From positions 1 through 64,000 of the forward strand of contig JBALXS010000008.1 in NCBI GenBank assembly GCA_036960485.1: DNA of 64,000 nucleotides, in the 5' to 3' direction. This DNA comes from Rs1 sp036960485 (GTDB taxonomy: Bacteria > Pseudomonadota > Gammaproteobacteria > Pseudomonadales > Balneatricaceae). Both the position numbers and the translations under genes were made by a program. Numbering within the stretch: position 1 is the stretch's first letter; each line of letters begins with the position of its first letter. Under the pieces are notes generated by a model. That model was not told the DNA's origin and did not search any database. It saw only the letters and a list, made by a program, of their open reading frames with translations. Shown here one piece after another: positions 52,837 to 62,021 of the stretch.

Positions 52837-52850
52837 TTGCTGCATAGCAA
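52837..52850. promoter_or_regulatory. PhaR-type operator upstream of the PhaF-like gene (site 1)
   Basis: TTGCTGCATAGCAA fits the local pattern TTGCTGCA-NN-GCAA. It lies 108 bp upstream of the PhaF-like start codon. Confidence 0.65.
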
Positions 52851-52902
52851 CATTAATTATATAAATTATACCCAGCAGTACAAAAAAAGGTCAACTGTAT
52901 TA

Positions 52903-52916
52903 TTGCTGCATTGCAA
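52903..52916. promoter_or_regulatory. PhaR-type operator upstream of the PhaF-like gene (site 2)
   Basis: TTGCTGCATTGCAA differs from site 1 at one position. The two are 66 bp apart, nearly the same spacing as the pair upstream of the phasin gene, suggesting a shared looped or side-by-side repression geometry. Confidence 0.65.
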
Positions 52917-53035
52917 AATTTATATTGAAAACATATTAGGAAAAAATATAAGCTGAGGAAGAGAGGAGGTGAGAAGAGAAGCAGGCAAGGCAACTGAAAT
53001 TATTGGCAAGCCTTAATTATTTTTTACATAGAGTT

Positions 53036-53485
53036 TTAATCGCTATCATCAGTTGTGCTTTTATTTGTACCTCCTTTATTAATATTCCACATATCCATAT
53101 TTTGTTCCATCATTTTACCAAACACACCCATTGGGCTTGAATCCACTAAATTTTTCATCATTCCCTGCACTGACTCTTGCTGCTCAAGGAATTGACTCAT
53201 ACTCTGATCTAAATACTGGCGGACAAATACTTGCATGTCACCGTCGTGAAAACGAATTAACTGCTTAAGTAACGAGTCCGTTAGCAGTGATTGCTGATCA
53301 TTTGTTTCAGCTTCACTAATAATTTGTAGTAATACAATTTTTGTCAGGTTGCTGCCATCTTTAGAACTCACTATTTCAAAATCAGTGTGCTCTAATACCA
53401 ATTTGCGAATGTAGTCTAAGTTAACGTATTGGCTAGTTGATGTATCGTACAAACGACGGTTAGGATATTTTTTTATGGTGATCAA
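53036..53485 (-). CDS. phaR: PHA accumulation regulator PhaR
   Basis: A protein of 149 residues that starts with ITIKKYPNRRLYDTSTSQYVNLDYIRKLV, the highly conserved PHA/PHB accumulation DNA-binding domain (residues 1-60), followed by a PHB-binding-type region rich in Gln/Leu. PhaR represses phasin genes and leaves DNA when it binds nascent PHA granules. Four sites matching its TGC-rich operator pattern occur in front of the two phasin-type genes downstream. Confidence 0.94.
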   Translation of the reverse strand: MITIKKYPNRRLYDTSTSQYVNLDYIRKLVLEHTDFEIVSSKDGSNLTKIVLLQIISEAETNDQQSLLTDSLLKQLIRFHDGDMQVFVRQYLDQSMSQFLEQQESVQGMMKNLVDSSPMGVFGKMMEQNMDMWNINKGGTNKSTTDDSD

Positions 53486-53599
53486 AAGATGGCCTCAATA
53501 TGACAAAGCACTGGATATCAAACCACGACATCTACAGTGCTATTTGGTATTACTTAAGTCATCATAAAGCACTCAGCTACTCACTAACAGCTTTACTGA

Positions 53600-55375
53600 T
53601 CACAGCCGTACTTTTACATAACTGCCCGGCGCATCTTCTATTGCTGCAAAGCCTTTTTTGCTACCTGGCTGGCGCGCCTTTACTTTCCTACCTGATTGCT
53701 GCGCTAACCATTCATGCCAATTTGGCCACCATGAGTGCTCATGCTTTTGCGCTGCTGTGAACCACTGCTCTGGGGTATCACCAAGCTCATCACTTATCCA
53801 GTGCGGGTATTTCCCACCCTCTGGTGGATTAATTACCCCTGCTAAATGCCCTGAACCTGATAATACAAACTGTGTTGGCCCTGACACTAGATGCGCACCT
53901 TTGTATGATCCTTGCCAAGGCACAATGTGATCGGCAATCGTTGAAAGGAAATAACAAGGGACATCAATTTTTGCCAAATCAATACCAATATCGTCAATCA
54001 CAAAACCGCCTTCTTCACGTAAGCAGTTATTAATATAAGTATTTTTCAGATACTGCTTAAAAGCTGCTGCAGGAAAGTTGGTAGGGTCGCTATTCCAATA
54101 CAGTAAATCAAAAGGTGCAGGGTCTTTTCCTTTCAAATAATTATTGACGAAATATGACCAAAACAAATTATTTTCACGTAGCATGCTAAAGCCTAATCCT
54201 AGCACCCGGCCATCAAAGTAACCTTTTTCGTCAGCGGCCTTCTCGATCATCGGCAAGTTTTTTTCACTCAGATAAACACCCACTTCCCCTGGTTCTTCAA
54301 AATCTAATAAAGTCGTGAGGAAAGTTAAAGAATTTATCCGTTCATCACCTTGCGCTCTTATATAAGCCGCTGCAGTTGCCAAAAGCGTACCGCCAACACA
54401 CCAGCCCACCATGTTTACCTTGTCGCTACCGGTTATTTCCTGCACTACATCTAACGCAGCTAGTGGGCCTTGTTTCATGTAATCTGTAAAATCTTTAGCG
54501 GCAAAACTTGCATCAGGGTTCACCCAAGAAATAATGAATACACTGTGGCTTTGTTCAACTAGCCAGCGTACTAGGGATTTCTTTTGATCTAAATCTAGTA
54601 TGTAGTACTTATTAATGAAAGGCGGTGTTATCAAAATAGGCTTTTTATAAACACTCTTGGTTACCGGCGTATAGTGAATTAACTGTATAAATTCATTTTG
54701 ATAAACCACTTTACCGGGAGTGACAGCGATATCTTCTCCTAACGTAAATGCATTGGGATCCGTTTGGGTGATACTAAATGCATCTGCAGGACTGCGCTGC
54801 AAATCTTGCATGAAGTTTTGCATCCCATCGACTAAATTCTGCCCTTTGCTTTCTAATATTTCGCGGCACACTTCTGGATTTGTTAAAATACTATTGGTTG
54901 GCGAGGCAGCATTTATATATTGGCGAGTATAAAACTTTACTTGTTCTGCCACTTTAGGATCAGCAAATTCAAGTGAATCAACCATATTGTGGAGCATTTT
55001 GGAATTGAGCAAATAAGCTTGTTTGATATAACTATAAACAGGACTTTGCGACCACTCTTGGTCTTTAAAACGATGATCCCCTTTCGCCTCACTTATCACA
55101 GGCTCAACTTTTTCACCCAGCATAGCTTTAGTTGCGCTTTGCCATAGTTTCATTTGTTGATTCATGAAATCCATTTGCTCTGTTACCAGCTTCGCAGTAT
55201 CTATATTTGCCGATGTTAATAGTTCGCTAAATTGCTCTGCATCAACTGGATTCATCGCGCTAGCTGCTTGTGGATTTAGAGATTCACTCAAAACATCTTG
55301 TATCTGCTGATTAAAAAGCTCGCTGAACTGCTCGATATATTCTAATACTGTTGCCTCTGAGTCTTGCATCACCAT
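53600..55375 (-). CDS. phaC: Class I poly(R)-hydroxyalkanoate synthase
   Basis: A synthase of 591 residues from ATG 55375, chosen because AGGGAG lies four bases upstream; the frame extends six codons to a TTG. The lipase-like box GWCVGG (in NMVGWCVGGTLLATAAAY) carries the catalytic cysteine. The catalytic aspartate is in IADHIVPWQGSY and the histidine in GSGHLAGVINPP. Length and motifs are those of class I enzymes polymerising short-chain 3-hydroxyacyl-CoA. phaR is the next gene, 114 bp downstream. Confidence 0.95.
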   Translation of the reverse strand: MVMQDSEATVLEYIEQFSELFNQQIQDVLSESLNPQAASAMNPVDAEQFSELLTSANIDTAKLVTEQMDFMNQQMKLWQSATKAMLGEKVEPVISEAKGDHRFKDQEWSQSPVYSYIKQAYLLNSKMLHNMVDSLEFADPKVAEQVKFYTRQYINAASPTNSILTNPEVCREILESKGQNLVDGMQNFMQDLQRSPADAFSITQTDPNAFTLGEDIAVTPGKVVYQNEFIQLIHYTPVTKSVYKKPILITPPFINKYYILDLDQKKSLVRWLVEQSHSVFIISWVNPDASFAAKDFTDYMKQGPLAALDVVQEITGSDKVNMVGWCVGGTLLATAAAYIRAQGDERINSLTFLTTLLDFEEPGEVGVYLSEKNLPMIEKAADEKGYFDGRVLGLGFSMLRENNLFWSYFVNNYLKGKDPAPFDLLYWNSDPTNFPAAAFKQYLKNTYINNCLREEGGFVIDDIGIDLAKIDVPCYFLSTIADHIVPWQGSYKGAHLVSGPTQFVLSGSGHLAGVINPPEGGKYPHWISDELGDTPEQWFTAAQKHEHSWWPNWHEWLAQQSGRKVKARQPGSKKGFAAIEDAPGSYVKVRL

Positions 55376-55876
55376 AAATCTCCCTATTATCAATATAATG
55401 CCATCGTGCCATGGTATGCACTTTAGCGGTTAGCTAAAGCTTGCGCAATGCGACTGTAGTATCTATTAGCTAACTTAACCTATCTATGTTGCAAATCAAT
55501 GTTGGCTAATATTTTATCCGCTAATTGCCTTTTGGATCGAATCTGACGAGGCCCTTAGGCATGCTGCAGCGTTTGAGCCACTCTTTGGGAGGCACGCGAG
55601 AAACATCGAAGCTAATAAGGTAAGTAAAACCCAGCGAAATAACAAAGTGTAGATGTATAAACAAGCATGTTGCGCCGACTTACTTAAGCGAGCCTTACCA
55701 TTTTAAAAAGAAGTGCACTAACCTCCAGCTATTCAAGTCTGCTCGTGTACAGGTTGAAGCTAGGAATAATATGAAAAATAATTAGTTTAAAATAAATGAT
55801 TAGCAAAAGACGAATACCAAGCTACTAGTTAACATCTTTGTGGGTCAGGCTAATCTAGCCTTAAACTTTATCAACG
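55376..55876. other. Intergenic region with a GC-richer patch, possible repeat or gene remnant
   Basis: 501 bp upstream of phaC. At about 55525-55720 base composition is noticeably richer in G+C than the surrounding DNA, and two plus-strand frames are open at once. One reads SDEALRHAAAFEPLFGRHARNI, shortened here to SDEALRHAAAFEPLFG; the other MLQRLSHSLGGTRETSKLIR and then a stop. Such double-open patches are often dispersed repeats or the ends of decayed mobile genes. I could not match it to a named element. The remainder should hold the phaC promoter. Confidence 0.35.
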
Positions 55877-56563
55877 CTATGATATCAGTGCTTTCTCTTG
55901 GCGATGTGAGCGCAACATAGACAGCATTTGAGACATTTGTACAGTCATCAAAATTTGTTCTTTTTGTAAAAATTTAGCATGCTGTTTCATTTTATTTAGT
56001 TGGCGCTGTACACGCCCTTCATCAATCGGTTTTTGACTAAGTTCAGCTATTACGCTGATTTCACAATACTGTTTATAGAGAACGTCGTTGTACATTAGGC
56101 TATCTAGCAGTATTTTAAAAAGTGTATTGGCTTTTACGATTTGTAAGCGCAATGCATCATTGCTGATACGCCCTAATAATTGACTGTTGGCATTATAGAC
56201 AAAAAAGTAATCACTATTTTGCACATAATTTTGCAACAAAGCTCCACCTTCAGACAAACTCTCAATATCTCTGCCAATTTTATTCTGAAAATTCTCAAAT
56301 ACAATTTTTGATTCAACATGCAATGCTTGTAAATAGCCCTCTATTTCATTTTTATCCGCTTGATTCGCTAGTTGCTGTCGCTCAAAAACAGCCTGTAGAG
56401 CTACTTTTTTTGCATAATGAGCTGCAATGACAGCACCTATGAGCAATCCTAGTAAGCTGGTTAACCAAACACTGTTGCTCGCCAATATACTGGCTGGTTC
56501 TTCTGATGAAAACCAGCTGGTCACATCTGTAGCAGTACTCTTTAGTATTTGGGTAAATTCCAT
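55877..56563 (-). CDS. Hypothetical membrane-anchored helical protein
   Basis: A protein of 228 residues with one transmembrane helix (VWLTSLLGLLIGAVIAAHYA, about residues 32-51), followed by a long mainly helical cytoplasmic part with coiled-coil character (FERQQLANQADKNEIEGYLQ and IDEGRVQRQLNKMKQHAKFL). No catalytic motif was recognised. It is next to phaC but separated by 500 bp, so a link to PHA metabolism is not supported. Confidence 0.6.
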   Translation of the reverse strand: MEFTQILKSTATDVTSWFSSEEPASILASNSVWLTSLLGLLIGAVIAAHYAKKVALQAVFERQQLANQADKNEIEGYLQALHVESKIVFENFQNKIGRDIESLSEGGALLQNYVQNSDYFFVYNANSQLLGRISNDALRLQIVKANTLFKILLDSLMYNDVLYKQYCEISVIAELSQKPIDEGRVQRQLNKMKQHAKFLQKEQILMTVQMSQMLSMLRSHRQEKALIS

Positions 56564-56757
56564 GCTCTAAACTTCTCTTATAAACTTGAATAAACTAATT
56601 TTTCTTGTTGATCTATTATAAACGATCAGCAAGCAAGAACTTTAACTCGCTGCATAATTTCGTTATACAGGTCAGTGCTTTTACGTCATATATAGTATTT
56701 TCGACACAATTCAACTTAGCTTGTAATACTAGTAATTCCGCAACATTTACCGGGTTC

Positions 56758-57663
56758 TTAATAGCTCTTGCGCTTTTTTTGACTTAACAGTAAAAACAAA
56801 CCACTGCACATCACTAGCGCTCCGCCCATGAAAGCGTACTGATCCGGCAATTGTTCGAAAATCAACCAACCAAGCAACAACGCCCAAAATATTTGAGTAT
56901 ACATAAAAGGCGCAACCACTGTTGCCTCTGTATATTGATGCGCTGCAATGATTAAACTGTGTGCTACACCGCCAAATACACCAATTGAGATAAGCGCTAA
57001 CCAAGGTAACAATCCTGTTGGTGTTTGCCAAAAAAACGGCACTAATAAAGTACTCACTACTGCACCTATCATCGCGGTGTAAAATAAAGTGACAGGTAGA
57101 GGATCGGTGTTTGCCAATTTTCGAGTAATCACATTGTATATTGCGGTACAACAAGCTGCACCGAAAATAAAAAGTGCACCTAGTGCTAAATTGTCTGATC
57201 CACTTTGCACCTCTAGCTGCTGCGTACTCAACTCCATACCTGGCCTTACAATTACTAATGTACCTATAAAACCAACAGCTATTGCAATGATAGCGGATAA
57301 TTTAACGCGTTCGCCAAGCAAGGGAATAGATAACATAACCACCAGTGCAGGTACTGTAAAAAAGATCGCCGTCGCTTCTGCTAGGCCTATCATGGTTAAT
57401 CCGTAAAAAAACAAAGCGGTATCCAATAACAAAATTAGCGAGCGTAAGATCTGCATTGATAATCTATTCGCCCTAAAGATACTGTTACCATATCGAGGCC
57501 ACAACACTATTAACATGAGAGATAGGTGCCCAATATATCGTGCCCAAACAACTTGTGGGATAGGCAGCATTTCACCCAAATATTTAGCAAAAGCCTCCTG
57601 TACTGATATAAACGCCATTGCCCCCAACATGCACAATATTCCACGTGTTTGATTTGCTTCCAT
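56758..57663 (-). CDS. EamA-family (DMT superfamily) transporter
   Basis: A membrane protein of 301 residues from ATG 57663, which has TAGGA upstream; a frame eight codons longer begins with TTG. It has ten hydrophobic helices made of two EamA repeats (about 5-135 and 150-285). LAEATAIFFTVPALVVMLSIPLLGERV is the end of the first repeat and EATVVAPFMYTQIFWALLLGWLIFEQLPD the end of the second. These proteins export metabolites such as amino acids or purine derivatives; the substrate is unknown. Confidence 0.88.
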   Translation of the reverse strand: MEANQTRGILCMLGAMAFISVQEAFAKYLGEMLPIPQVVWARYIGHLSLMLIVLWPRYGNSIFRANRLSMQILRSLILLLDTALFFYGLTMIGLAEATAIFFTVPALVVMLSIPLLGERVKLSAIIAIAVGFIGTLVIVRPGMELSTQQLEVQSGSDNLALGALFIFGAACCTAIYNVITRKLANTDPLPVTLFYTAMIGAVVSTLLVPFFWQTPTGLLPWLALISIGVFGGVAHSLIIAAHQYTEATVVAPFMYTQIFWALLLGWLIFEQLPDQYAFMGGALVMCSGLFLLLSQKKRKSY

Positions 57664-57906
57664 GTAGATCCTAAAAGAATTACTCAATGTATAAATACTT
57701 ATTTAAAAACATTTAAAAGCCACTCTGCCTCGGATTAAATACAGGTGAATTTCTTTATAATACATTCTTAAATGCGAAAGCTATTCCTAGCGATAAATAG
57801 CTGTTTAGAGCGAGCTAACAAATTTCATCTTAAAGCTAAAATTTTGATTTTAATAGGGATAAGTTAAAATAAATAAATTCATATACGACATCGAATCTAG
57901 CGCTCG

Positions 57907-58452
57907 TTAAAAAAGTTCCAGTGAATGCGTCAGGGTATATTTACCTACCGTATTTGCCTCTAAGTGTAAGAGTTTTTCTTTGCTATTTAAGCCTCCTGCA
58001 TAGCCGACTAATTTTCCATCGCTGCCAATAATTCGATGACAAGGCACTATAATTGAGATGCCATTTGCACCGTTTGCCGTGCCAACAGCTCTTATCGCTT
58101 TGGCATTATTCATTGCGGTCGCTAATGACAAATAGGATGCTGTAGTGCCGTATTCAACTCTTAGCAATTGCTGCCAAACACTTTTTTGAAAATCGGTGCC
58201 TACTAACAACAAAGGCAGATCAAAAGTTTGCCGTTTACCCGCAAAGTATTCAATTAACTCTGCCTTCGTTTGCACGATTACGTTATCGGTTTGTTCCACA
58301 TAATTGGCATCCAATAAGCGTTTAATTCTGTTATCAACAGCATTACGCATTTTTCGATAGCGCCAGTCACATAGGCACAATTGCTGATTATAAGTACCTA
58401 ACATTAATTCGCCAAACGGGGTTGGCATATATTGTATGTTTATTTGCTGCAT
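57907..58452 (-). CDS. ogt: Methylated-DNA--[protein]-cysteine S-methyltransferase
   Basis: A protein of 181 residues with an N-terminal domain and the conserved C-terminal suicide methyltransferase domain: FQKSVWQQLLRVEYGTTASY, RAVGTANGANGISIIVPCHR (acceptor Cys138) and GYAGGLNSKEKLLHLE. It removes alkyl groups from O6-alkylguanine and O4-alkylthymine. The single-domain length is that of Ogt rather than the Ada fusion. Monocistronic. Confidence 0.92.
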   Translation of the reverse strand: MQQINIQYMPTPFGELMLGTYNQQLCLCDWRYRKMRNAVDNRIKRLLDANYVEQTDNVIVQTKAELIEYFAGKRQTFDLPLLLVGTDFQKSVWQQLLRVEYGTTASYLSLATAMNNAKAIRAVGTANGANGISIIVPCHRIIGSDGKLVGYAGGLNSKEKLLHLEANTVGKYTLTHSLELF

Positions 58453-58653
58453 AATTATTCCTACTGCAGTTTTTTAAAGACGCTAATATTTTTAACGAAT
58501 GCTCTATTCTAGTAAAACCACCCTAAATTAACACACAATCAGCTCACACCCGCTAAATATATTTCTCACTATTATTAAGCTATTTACTCTGACAATTTCA
58601 ACATTTGCAGTTACAATAGCGCTTTGAAATTATAGTAAGAGAAGGCAATTGTA

Positions 58654-59100
58654 ATGCGTATTTGTGGGATTGAATTAAAAGGGGCTGAAGTCATTATTTG
58701 CCTATTAGATTATCAGCAGGGAGCTTTTAATGTTGCTGATTGTCGTCAAAGACTTTTTGCGATTTCAAACTCTGCAACATCCGAAGCAATGCACAGTTTC
58801 AAATTCGCGATTGAGAAATTGATTGAAGATTATAAAATTGAAAAATTCGCGGTAGTTGAGCGCATGCAAAAAGGTAAATTTGCAGGTAGTGCTACTAGCT
58901 TTAAGATTGAAGCGATACTGCAATTATTGGATACACCGACTATGCTGCTATCTACTACTGAAATTAAAGAATTAATCAAGCGTAATCCTTTAGATGTCAC
59001 AGTTGAAGAGCTTGGGTTAAAGAAATTTCAGCATGCGGCTTTTAGCGTCGCTTATGCACAGCACAACAGAGACATTTATGGCTCTGATGAAAGTGAGTAA
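58654..59100 (+). CDS. DUF3010 family protein
   Basis: A protein of 148 residues. The opening MRICGIELKGAEVIICLLDY and the later ERMQKGKFAGSATSFKIEAILQLL match the DUF3010 proteins of marine gammaproteobacteria. Their N-terminus resembles the first strand of an RNase H-like fold, with acidic residues positioned accordingly, but no activity is established. GAAGG precedes the ATG. Monocistronic, with a terminator-like hairpin after it. Confidence 0.75.
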   Translation: MRICGIELKGAEVIICLLDYQQGAFNVADCRQRLFAISNSATSEAMHSFKFAIEKLIEDYKIEKFAVVERMQKGKFAGSATSFKIEAILQLLDTPTMLLSTTEIKELIKRNPLDVTVEELGLKKFQHAAFSVAYAQHNRDIYGSDESE

Positions 59101-59107
59101 CATTGAA

Positions 59108-59134
59108 ATTGCTAATGTTTAACACGTTAGCAAT
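59108..59134 (+). terminator. Hairpin after the DUF3010 gene
   Basis: ATTGCTAA (59108-59115) and TTAGCAAT (59127-59134) pair perfectly, with extension by a wobble and a G-C pair. It lies seven bases past the stop, but the following sequence is not T-rich. Confidence 0.5.
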
Positions 59135-59321
59135 ACTCTTCAACGCCAGCAAGTTGAAATCACTAGCCTAACCCCCATCATATGCTGACCAATTCCCACT
59201 ATTAATACAATAAAAACACACTACATCTATTACCTCTACTAGATTGGTTTAAGGCTAACAGAGCGTATATTAAATCTTTATACTCATTATAAAAGCATAA
59301 GAAATTGTAGGAATACGTGTA

Positions 59322-61922
59322 ATGGAACCAACACTCAAGAGTTTTATTCTTAAATACAGTGGCAGGGAACAGCTTAAAGTATTGCTTTTAACGCTGATAA
59401 TCTTCCCTATTTTGTATTTCTCTCTAGAGCTGCCAAAAATAATTATCAACGAAGCCATTGCCGGTGAAGGTGATAGAAGTATTTGGGATATGCAATTTAC
59501 CCCTATCAGCTTTTTACTACTGCTATGTGCAGTGCTGCTACTGACAGTATTGTTTAATGGCGCTTTCAAAATGCGTATCAATACCTTCAAAGGGATTATT
59601 GGCGAGCGCATGGTAAGGCGCTTGCGCTACCAACTTATCAGCCAAGTGTTACGTTTCCCGCCCGCTCAGTTTCAGCGCATTTCCCAAGGTGAAATCATTT
59701 CAACGGTCACCTCTGAAACCGAACCTCTAGCAGGTTTTATTGGAGACAGTTTAGCGCAGCCCCTTTTTCAAGGTGGCACAATGTTGACCATCTTGACCTT
59801 TATGTTCATGCAAGATCCTATTTTGGGCTTAGTATCTATTTCGATGATTCCATTACAAGCTTACATCATCCCTAAAATGCAAAAGCGCCTCAACAAACTA
59901 AAAAAGCAACGAGTAACCGTAGTTAGACATTTTTCAGGCCAAATAGGTGAAGCGGTTGACGGCCAACGTGAGATTAAATTACACGGTACACAGCGATACC
60001 ATTTAGCCCAATTTTCACACACTTTAGGACGATTATTTAAAATTCGCTTTGATATTTTCAAACAGAAATTCTTGATGAAATTTATCAACAATTTTTTAAA
60101 TCAGCTACCGCCCATTCTGTTTTATGCTGTTGGTGGAATCCTTGTCATCAAAGGTCAGCTAAGTATCGGCGCGCTAGTCGCCGCATTAGCCGCTTATAAA
60201 GATCTCGTTTCCCCCTGGAAAGAGCTACTCGCTTATTATCAGCAATATCAAGATTCGAAAGTACGCTATGAATATATACAAGAGCAATTTAATCCGGAAG
60301 GCCTGGCTGATTTTGTCGCAAAAAGAACGGACAATATCCCCAATTTTAGTGCAGGGTTGTATCTTAAAAACCTATATATTAAAAATGAACGAGGCGATTT
60401 TATCAGCCAAAACATTAATTTGGACATAGAGCCAGGCAGTCACTTAAATATTTTCAGTGACAGCGAAGTATTGCTGCGAAAACTTGCCATGAGCATCGTT
60501 AAGTTAGAGCCATTAGCAGCGGGTGATATAAAAATTGGTGAGATGAGCATCAACGCTTTAGCTTCAGAATTATTAACTAAAAAAGTAGCCTATATTGGTC
60601 CTGAACCTTTTATGATAGAAGGGACTATTTTACAAAATATTAACTATGGCTTACGACAACAGTCGCCGAAAAGGACCCTTTCTTTATTAAACGCGGCACA
60701 GCTAGAAACGATAATAGAGTCAGCCGCTTCAGGCAACAGCATTGATAGTATCGATGATATATGGACCGATTTCTCATTGGCAGGAGTGCAGGGCTGGACA
60801 GAGCTATCTCTTTGGCTACAAGATGTTTTATCTGCCATTGGTGCTAGACGCACAGTGTTTGAGTTTGGCCTTAAAGATTATATAGACCCACTGGCGATCG
60901 CCCCAACTATTCACGATAAATTTTCTCTTACAAAGGAAGATTTGTTTACTAGTTTACGCGGCGTAGAAGCGGACGAACTTATTGAAAGGTTTGATATTCA
61001 ACAATATAGCGAGCACTTAAGCGTTATTGAAAACATTGCTTTTGGTTTACTTGAAAGCCAAGACGAGCAGCAAACATTGCAAACATTGAGCGATCATCCT
61101 CTATTCGTCAAAGCACTACATAGAGCAGGCATATACAAAAACTTACGCGATGTAGGAGAAAAACTGGCTTATCATATTATCAATCAAATGGAAGAGTTAG
61201 GCCCTAATGATCAGCTTAACAACAGTTACCGTTTTTATGATGTTGATTGTGTGCGAAAACAGCTATCGACTTGTATGGGTAGGCCCGATCACCTACCAAG
61301 CTGCGAGTTTTTATTGAGTATGGCACTGAGCTTACGCGTCAGCATGCACGGCAAAACGTGGATTGATGAACCACTTAAATCAGCCATTTTAGCCTTGCGC
61401 AAGCAGTTAATTTCTTCACCTATTAGCGCTTTCTCTGATTATTTCGAACCTTTGCGTAAAGGGCGTATGAACCAAAGATTGACAGTCATGGAGAATCTAC
61501 TTTGGGGCTTTGAAAGAGCACCAAATAATCATCGACAACATCAAAAATTAGTAGATATTGTCGAACAAGCGCTGATCGAGAACCAAGCCGAAGCATTGGT
61601 ATTGATTGTGATATCCCTCTCAAAAGTAGGTATACGTGGAGAGCGATTACCGCAAATTGCCAAACAAAACATCCAACTGATGCGAGCTTTAATTAAGCGC
61701 CCAGAAGTACTATTAATGCACAATGCTTTGCCGGGTAGGAACATCGATGAAATAAATGAGCTATTGGCAGGCATTAAGCACATTCTGCCTAATACCAGTG
61801 TGATTATTTTTTCTAGCCAAGTTAGGGTAACTGCTGAGCATGTAGACTACTATCAGCTTGATCTCAATGGAATTCGCCCATTAAACAAAGAAAGAGCACT
61901 GACCCCTTTAGAGAGCCTTTGA
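59322..61922 (+). CDS. ABC-exporter-like protein with a degenerate, expanded ATPase region
   Basis: A protein of 866 residues. Residues 1-330 are a normal ABC-exporter membrane domain of about six helices. The region after 345 follows the order of an ATPase domain, but its catalytic motifs are lost: the Walker A position reads HLNIFSDSEVLLRKLA (374-389), the signature position VGIRGERLPQIAKQNIQLMRAL (shown in part, from 769), and the Walker B position EVLLMHNALPG without Asp-Glu. The Q-loop-like element recurs three times: TILQNINYGL (435), LSVIENIAFG (566) and LTVMENLLWG (720). The reading frame is intact, so this is not simple decay. It may be a non-ATPase membrane protein or half of a heteromer. 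Confidence 0.8.
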   Translation: MEPTLKSFILKYSGREQLKVLLLTLIIFPILYFSLELPKIIINEAIAGEGDRSIWDMQFTPISFLLLLCAVLLLTVLFNGAFKMRINTFKGIIGERMVRRLRYQLISQVLRFPPAQFQRISQGEIISTVTSETEPLAGFIGDSLAQPLFQGGTMLTILTFMFMQDPILGLVSISMIPLQAYIIPKMQKRLNKLKKQRVTVVRHFSGQIGEAVDGQREIKLHGTQRYHLAQFSHTLGRLFKIRFDIFKQKFLMKFINNFLNQLPPILFYAVGGILVIKGQLSIGALVAALAAYKDLVSPWKELLAYYQQYQDSKVRYEYIQEQFNPEGLADFVAKRTDNIPNFSAGLYLKNLYIKNERGDFISQNINLDIEPGSHLNIFSDSEVLLRKLAMSIVKLEPLAAGDIKIGEMSINALASELLTKKVAYIGPEPFMIEGTILQNINYGLRQQSPKRTLSLLNAAQLETIIESAASGNSIDSIDDIWTDFSLAGVQGWTELSLWLQDVLSAIGARRTVFEFGLKDYIDPLAIAPTIHDKFSLTKEDLFTSLRGVEADELIERFDIQQYSEHLSVIENIAFGLLESQDEQQTLQTLSDHPLFVKALHRAGIYKNLRDVGEKLAYHIINQMEELGPNDQLNNSYRFYDVDCVRKQLSTCMGRPDHLPSCEFLLSMALSLRVSMHGKTWIDEPLKSAILALRKQLISSPISAFSDYFEPLRKGRMNQRLTVMENLLWGFERAPNNHRQHQKLVDIVEQALIENQAEALVLIVISLSKVGIRGERLPQIAKQNIQLMRALIKRPEVLLMHNALPGRNIDEINELLAGIKHILPNTSVIIFSSQVRVTAEHVDYYQLDLNGIRPLNKERALTPLESL

Positions 61923-61988
61923 ATAGATAATGCTGAATATAAAGAAGGCTGGTAGATAATCAGCCGGTAGTACTATATTTAACGCAGA

Positions 61989-62015
61989 TGCAGTTGTAGC
62001 ATAGCCACAACTGCA
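61989..62015. terminator. Hairpin between the converging ABC-like and VF530 genes
   Basis: Perfect nine-base arms TGCAGTTGT (61989-61997) and ACAACTGCA (62007-62015) with a nine-base loop, six bases after the VF530-like stop on the minus strand. It sits in a convergent gap, where it can serve both genes. A weaker GGCTG/CAGCC hairpin precedes it at 61947-61965. Confidence 0.55.
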
Positions 62016-62021
62016 TAATGG

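Larger units (their letters stand above)
52730..53035. other. Regulatory region between PhaF-like and phaR genes
   Basis: 306 bp that hold two PhaR-type sites (52837-52850, 52903-52916) and a purine-rich stretch near 52955-52990. No coding frame is present. Confidence 0.6.
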
